A stretch of 64,000 bases of DNA from Eulemur rufifrons (taxonomy: Eukaryota > Chordata > Mammalia > Primates > Lemuridae). Of this stretch, positions 59,501 to 64,000 are shown piece after piece (positions within the stretch are counted from its first letter, which is position 1; each line of letters starts with the position of its first letter). The notes beneath the pieces are model-generated. The model did no database searches, was not told where the DNA came from, and saw only the letters and a program-made list of their open reading frames with translations. Both the position numbers and the translations under genes were made by a program. The stretch is taken from positions 51,238,501 through 51,302,500 of the forward strand of contig NC_090989.1 of the NCBI RefSeq assembly GCF_041146395.1, written 5' to 3'.

Positions 59501-61464
59501 TAATTACCATATAGTCTATATGAGTGCTCATTTACTAAACCAGTCTGAATAGAATTTCTTAAGGTATTTCTAGCCAACTGTTCCAGATTTTACTATATAG
59601 ACACCACATTTATATAACTTAATACATATACAGATTTATAAACATACCTAAACATACACACATACACACACACTTACAAATAAAGATCTTATAGCTTTCA
59701 TTTTAGAATTTTAGTCATGAGATAGCAATATAAACTCACTGGTTTATAAAAGACAGCTGGATCCAAATTATATTTCTGACAAAATGGGATCTGTTCACAT
59801 GGCTAAATATTTTCCCCAACAGATAATTTAATAAAGAATGTGAACCAAAATTTTGGATAAAGTGATTTGGTTTTTAAAAAATCTCTTTCATCTTTTTTTC
59901 CCCTCTTTTTTCTAATTTCCAATAAGTTTAAGGTTAAATTTTCATTGTTTACATTTTCGCTAGGACTGGCTGAATTGTATAAGGGGAGCAAAATCTTCAA
60001 GAGCCTTGAATTAGTAATAAATCTGACTTTTGTTTCCCGGTCTGGTTTGCTTGACTAGTTAATATAGGCAGATATTTAATACATTTTTAGCAGGTTTTTT
60101 TTCTTTTTTTTTCTTTCTTTTTTCTCTCTCTCTCTCTTTTTTTTTTTTTTGGAGAGAGTCTTCCTCTGGCCCCTACATGGCAGACAAAGCATTTTTTATG
60201 CCAAATGGAGATTTATATTACAGCTCCGAACTCAGGATTTTGACCTGTTTGATCTGATGATATAACTAACAAATATTTATCTATTAATAGTTCTTTTTCT
60301 TTTAGACTATTAATTCTTCAACTGACTCTTCCATAACCCTAAGCAACTGTTAGTCAGGCAAACTTAAATTTACATTTCCAAAAGGTGTCTAGGTTGTTGG
60401 TTGCCATGGAGCTGCTGTAATTCGTAAAGCCATTAATTTGAAATTTCTTTAAGACTTTTTAAAAATCTTTGCTAAATGCCATAAGTAGTGAATTTTATCT
60501 CAACACCTGCAGAAAAGTCAGGAGATTCAAAGTAGGCAAGCAAAAACATAGATAATGACAGGGAACTTAGAAGGCTCTACAAATTGACTCTATAGTTGTG
60601 AGTGTTTTTTAGAGCATCTGGATAATGATCATTTGAACTCTGAATTTTTCTTGATGTGATTTGCCAATCAGTTTTCAAAGGGCCATAAGAATGGACCATA
60701 ATAGGTAGCCAGTTGTAGTCCCAGAGACCCTGGCATGCCTTAATGTTTGAGTAGCCCATTCCATTTTTTATTAATCTCCCAAGAGCAGAGAAAAATATAT
60801 AAATTCTATCAGAGACTGTCAGGAGTTTGGACCAATATTTTAGATGGTAGTGACCACCCTAGTGGCTTTTAATTAGTCATCCTGTATTTTCCATTTTGAA
60901 TATTTTATTTTTGCTGTTAGAAGAGTTTTAGAAACAAGCAAGGGAAAAGAGCCAAATCATTTACAGACATGCATAAGCAAACCAAAATGAAACCAAGATA
61001 AGTCTGTTCACAAAAAATTTTAAGCCAGGCATGCAGATCAAACAAAATAGTAAATTAGGCATGTAGAACCAAAAGTGAATTTGCCAGCAAAGACATGCTT
61101 CTCTGACAGAATGTAAATTCTGTAGAAACCAAAGTACTCAAACCAGAAAGACATGTGTCTTTATACCAGTAAGGACTTGCCAGAAAAGATAAGATGTATT
61201 TTATTATCCCAGGAGGCATGTAAGATCATTTACAAAGGTAGCCTTCCTTTTACAAATCAGATCCAGAATAAATTCGAGAGCATCCATCAAAAAGAGAAAG
61301 CCTCAGCCTGACAAGAAGACTCACCAGGGCAGAAAAAGGTGAGCTGTGGCCACAGAGAGCACAAAGGGCTCCTGTGAGGACACCACATGGGTTCCAAAAA
61401 TGGTTGATTCCTTACGAGAGAGTGATCTTACTTCAGATCCCACTTCTCTTTTTCCTGTCTTTAG

Positions 61465-61482
61465 AATCTACTTTGGACACCA
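61465..61482 (-). promoter_or_regulatory. Primer-binding-site-like stretch of the ERV
   Basis: TGGTGTCCAAAGTAGATT on the minus strand, four bases after the LTR end GGTTGACA. TGG is the required start for pairing with a tRNA CCA end. I cannot name the tRNA. Confidence 0.5.
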
Positions 61483-61486
61483 TTTT

Positions 61487-61947
61487 TGTCAACCTAAATA
61501 ATAAACAGAGAGAGGCTCTGTAAATAAAATTATATTTATTTGGGACTAGACCATTGCAACAGGAAAATGCATGCATAGTAAGCTATATGTGTTTCAGGTA
61601 GGTAGAGGAAGACAAAGGTTTTTAACAAAAAAATGAGAAGTATTATACAATCGTTTTGAGATAATTATCCTTGGCTATGAGGATCACTAACAAGGGTGGC
61701 ACAAGTCTGAGGTTGCACAACTATACCTAAGAAGATGTCCTTATAGAATTATTTTTTGTGTAAAGTTGTGATGGCCTTTGTGCAAGGTTGCAATTCCTGC
61801 AGTGTTTTGCAACAAGTTTTGTTATCAGGCATTTATGCATGAAAATCCTCCCTTCATGGCATTTCCTGGCTCCATTTCACAGGGTTTTACTTATTTTTTT
61901 TTTTTTTTTACACAAGTGACTTCATTTTGATTCTGACAACTTTTACA
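61487..61947 (-). repeat. 5' LTR of the ERV provirus
   Basis: Minus-strand start TGTAAAAGTTGTCAGAATC, end AGGTTGACA. Homologous along its length to 53109-53572, with many substitutions and indels, so insertion is ancient. No convincing target duplication (CAATA on the left, AATTT on the right). Confidence 0.9.
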
Positions 61948-61974
61948 AATTTATGGGTCAGTTTTTCAGCACCA

Positions 61975-62110
61975 ATGTAATACACATCTCAAACTTAACA
62001 TAGCCATTCTTGATTCACTAAACCACAGTAGCACTAATGTCCATCTTTCCCATTCAATAAATAGTATCATCATTCACCCAGCAGAAAATTATTAACACCA
62101 AAATTATAAG
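61975..62110 (+). mobile_element. L2 LINE ORF2 fragment
   Basis: 'ACACATCTCAAACTTAACATAGCCATTCTTGATTC' matches L2 'GGCATCTCAAACTTAACATGTCCAAAACTGAACTCC'. Likely part of the same L2 as 63590-63760, split by later insertions. Confidence 0.55.
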
Positions 62111-62272
62111 CATTATTCTTTTTTCTTCTTTATTAGGCCTAAGACATGTCTTTGGAAGAGACATTGAAGAACACAAGACTGATAAGCCATCCATCTAGTT
62201 CATAAAGCCAGCAGCTACAGCAATATTCTATAGCATAAGCGTTCTAGGAAAGTCCCATTTTCAGAATAAATG
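62111..62272. other. No recognisable feature
   Basis: Short unassigned gap between L2 and MLT1 sequence. Confidence 0.4.
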
Positions 62273-62780
62273 ACTGTATTGTTTCCTGTTGCTGCTGTAA
62301 CAAATTATAAAAAATTTTGTTTCTTGAAACAACACAAATTTAGTATCTTATAGTTCTGAGGTCAAAAGGTCAAATGAGTCTTACTGATCTAAAACCAAGG
62401 TATTGACAGGGCTGTGTTCTTTCTGAAGACTCTAGGGGAAAATCTGCTCCCTTGCCTTTTCCAACATCTAGAGGCTGCTTGCATTCCTTGATTTGTAGCA
62501 CCTTTCTCCTTCATCAAAGCCAGTAGTGTAGCATCTTCAACTCTCTCTGACTCTACTTTGGTTGTCACATTGTCTTCTCTTTGACCCTCTTGCTTCCCTC
62601 CTAAAAGGATCATTATGATTACACTGGGCCCACCTAGGTAATCCAGTATGACCTCCCCATCCCAAGATCCTTAACTCAACCACATCTGCAAAGTAGCTTT
62701 TGTCAGGTTAAGTAACATACTCACAGGCTCTGGGGATTAGGACAGGAACATCTTTGGGGGCCATTATTTCATTTACCACA
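62273..62780 (-). mobile_element. MLT1-type MaLR LTR, near complete
   Basis: 'TTTCCTGTTGCTGCTGTAACAAATTATAAAAAATTTTG', 'CTGATCTAAAACCAAGGTATTGACAGGGCTGTGTTC', 'GATTACACTGGGCCCACCTAGGTAATCC', 'GGGGATTAGGACAGGAACATCTTTGGGGGCCATTATTTC', 'ACCACA' follow MLT1B/C/D complement throughout, about 508 bases. Confidence 0.92.
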
Positions 62781-62782
62781 TG

Positions 62783-63589
62783 TAAATAAAACAAAGCCAA
62801 AGTAAAAAAATTCACCTAAAATATTATCTAAAAAAAGAAAAAAAATCAGAAAACTCACAGTTTGCATTCTCTATTAAAATCACAGAGACTCAAATAATGT
62901 TTGTTTTTACTGAATGTTTTATTAGTAATACTCATTTCCATAAATGTTTTCCATAGTTATTTATAATGTAACTGCTTCTATGTGAAGGTCCAACAATCTG
63001 CATTTAAATAAAACTAAATTCAATTAGTCTCTTAATTTCACAAAACTCTACAGGGAAAAAACTTTAACAATCCCAAGGACAAGTATCTCAGGTAAAATAG
63101 ATCTGTTTCCATACATCCAAAAGAGAATGTAACTACAGTATTTTATGGATTAACATTTGCATTTTGGTAACGTGGGCTCAAGAAACCCAACTTCATTTGA
63201 GATAAAATACATTTCATTGCCCCTGAAACGCTTGAGTTATATTGGTGCTAGAAATATACTCTATGTAGTGTGCACAGTTAACTGGTCTTACAGGGAATCA
63301 TTTATTTTTTTGGAGGTTTACACATAAATTGACCCATTTTCAGCTCCTCGTATTTAAACTTCTCTTTACTCCCAGAGACAGCAGAAGTACCCTTCTCACT
63401 AAGGTCCTGGTAAATGAAATAAATCAAAGGACTGCAAGAGTTGAGTATCCATTATCTCCGAAGCAGACTGCCGTGAAGACCAGATGGGAACCAACTAGGA
63501 GTTATTCTGTATTTTATAATATATTCCCTCTCACCTCCTATAAAATACCTATCATATTCTACTTCCAGACAGATTGAGATCCTGAGTCC
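62783..63589. other. No recognisable feature
   Basis: AT-rich unassigned DNA with an 82-codon chance frame. Confidence 0.4.
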
Positions 63590-63760
63590 ATTTACTTCTC
63601 TCTAGTTACACCTTTATTTTCCTTGTGAAAGTTGTTATTCTTCCTAATGTGGACTACTGTAATAGCCTCTTACTGGTCACCTTCCTTCCATTTTTGCCTT
63701 TCTAATATCCATTTTTTTACATAGAAACCAGCATAGTCTTCTACAAAAGCAAATGGAATG
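63590..63760 (+). mobile_element. L2 reverse transcriptase fragment
   Basis: 'GTGGACTACTGTAATAGCCTCTTACTGGTCACC' encodes the DYCNSLL motif typical of L2/CR1 reverse transcriptases. 'CCAGCATAGTCTTCTACAAAAGC' continues as in L2. Confidence 0.75.
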
Positions 63761-63769
63761 AAAATATGC

Positions 63770-64000
63770 ATTTCCTAGAAGTTAATGTAAGAGAAAATGT
63801 AGACGATCTCAGGTATGACTGTAACTTTTTAGATATGACACCAAGGTCACAATCTATGAAAGAAATATATAATTGATGTGCTATATTTTATTAAAATTAA
63901 AGACTTCTACTCTGTAAAAGACACCATCAAGAAAATTACAAAATAAGCTGCAGACTGGGATGGAATATTTGCTAAAGGACTGTTATCCAAAATACTTTAA
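63770..64000 (+). mobile_element. L1 ORF2 fragment running off the window
   Basis: 'GACACCAAGGTCACAATCTATGAAAGAAATA', 'TTTTATTAAAATTAAAGACTTCTACTCTGTAAAAGACACCATCAAGAAAATTAC', 'GCAGACTGGGATGGAATATTTGC' and 'GGACTGTTATCCAAAATAC' match the C-terminal third of L1 ORF2. In-frame stops are present. It abuts L2 at its left edge and continues beyond 64000. Confidence 0.93.

Larger units (their letters stand above)
53109..61947 (-). mobile_element. ERV provirus, minus orientation, nested insertions
   Basis: Two related LTRs in the same orientation bracket about 7.9 kb. On the minus strand the order is 5' LTR (61947-61487), a TGG-starting primer-binding-site-like stretch, the internal region, the polypurine tract AAAAGGAGAAA and the 3' LTR (53572-53109), as in a retrovirus. 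LTR text (start TGTAAAAGTTGTCAGAATC, end ATTTAGGTTGACA) recalls MER21-like ERVL LTRs, an assignment from memory. Later insertions: an MST LTR, two Alu-type elements near it and an old Alu at 56268. Without these the internal part is about 6.6 kb. No open frame carries recognisable gag, pol or env motifs, so it is inert. Confidence 0.88.

Noticed and set aside
53104..61952. Five-base target duplication for the ERV provirus
   Set aside because: The flanks read CAATA and AATTT. They do not match, so no duplication is claimed.

Overview
This is primate nuclear DNA with no gene that I can recognise. It is AT-rich, has no CpG island, and its longest open frame is 166 codons, which belongs to a decayed L1. 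The lineage signal is strong. The dimeric Alu-type SINEs carry a long A/T-rich spacer between the arms ('ACTAAAAATAGAAA' followed by an 'ACAACTAAAAAT'-like stretch) and the left-arm wording 'TCCTAGCACTCTGGGAGG'. Three L1 tails share the 3' UTR block 'CTGGGGGATGGACAC'. I associate these forms with strepsirrhine primates (lemurs and relatives) rather than monkeys or apes. The species is not decidable by eye.

Layout. 1-12 kb: old MLT1, L2 and MIR fragments, one young SINE (5117), an old L1 tail (5976-7065) and an L1 ORF1-like remnant. 12-16 kb: an alternating CA/CG tract, then a 2.5-kb strepsirrhine-type L1 truncated at its 5' end with target-site duplications (12955-15439), then an older Alu. 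16-28 kb: mostly unassigned sequence with L2 and older L1 fragments. 28.1-30.3 kb: a complete non-autonomous MaLR provirus, LTR-internal-LTR, with a 5-bp duplication. 30.4-53 kb: L1 tails, SINEs, MLT1-type LTRs, L2 pieces, a perfect 21-bp hairpin in a CA/TG tract (39106), a 201-nt uninterrupted pyrimidine run (42333) and a full-length U1 snRNA retropseudogene (51795-51958) inside an L2 that has duplicated locally. 53.1-61.9 kb: an ERV provirus of about 8.8 kb in minus orientation, with paired LTRs, a primer-binding-site-like stretch, a polypurine tract and three generations of later insertions. 62-64 kb: L2, MLT1 and an L1 ORF2 fragment running off the end.

The window reads as intergenic or deep intronic sequence built by successive retrotransposition. 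L1 machinery explains the SINE and U1 insertions (13-16-bp duplications, A-rich tails). Retroviral-type integration explains the MaLR and ERV units. I found no host exon, tRNA, CRISPR or operon-like structure, and no new functional system. The most unusual items are the U1 insertion, the L2 self-duplication, the nested ERV and the non-B-DNA tracts. Repeat family names come from memory of consensus sequences and need a RepeatMasker run for exact subfamilies.
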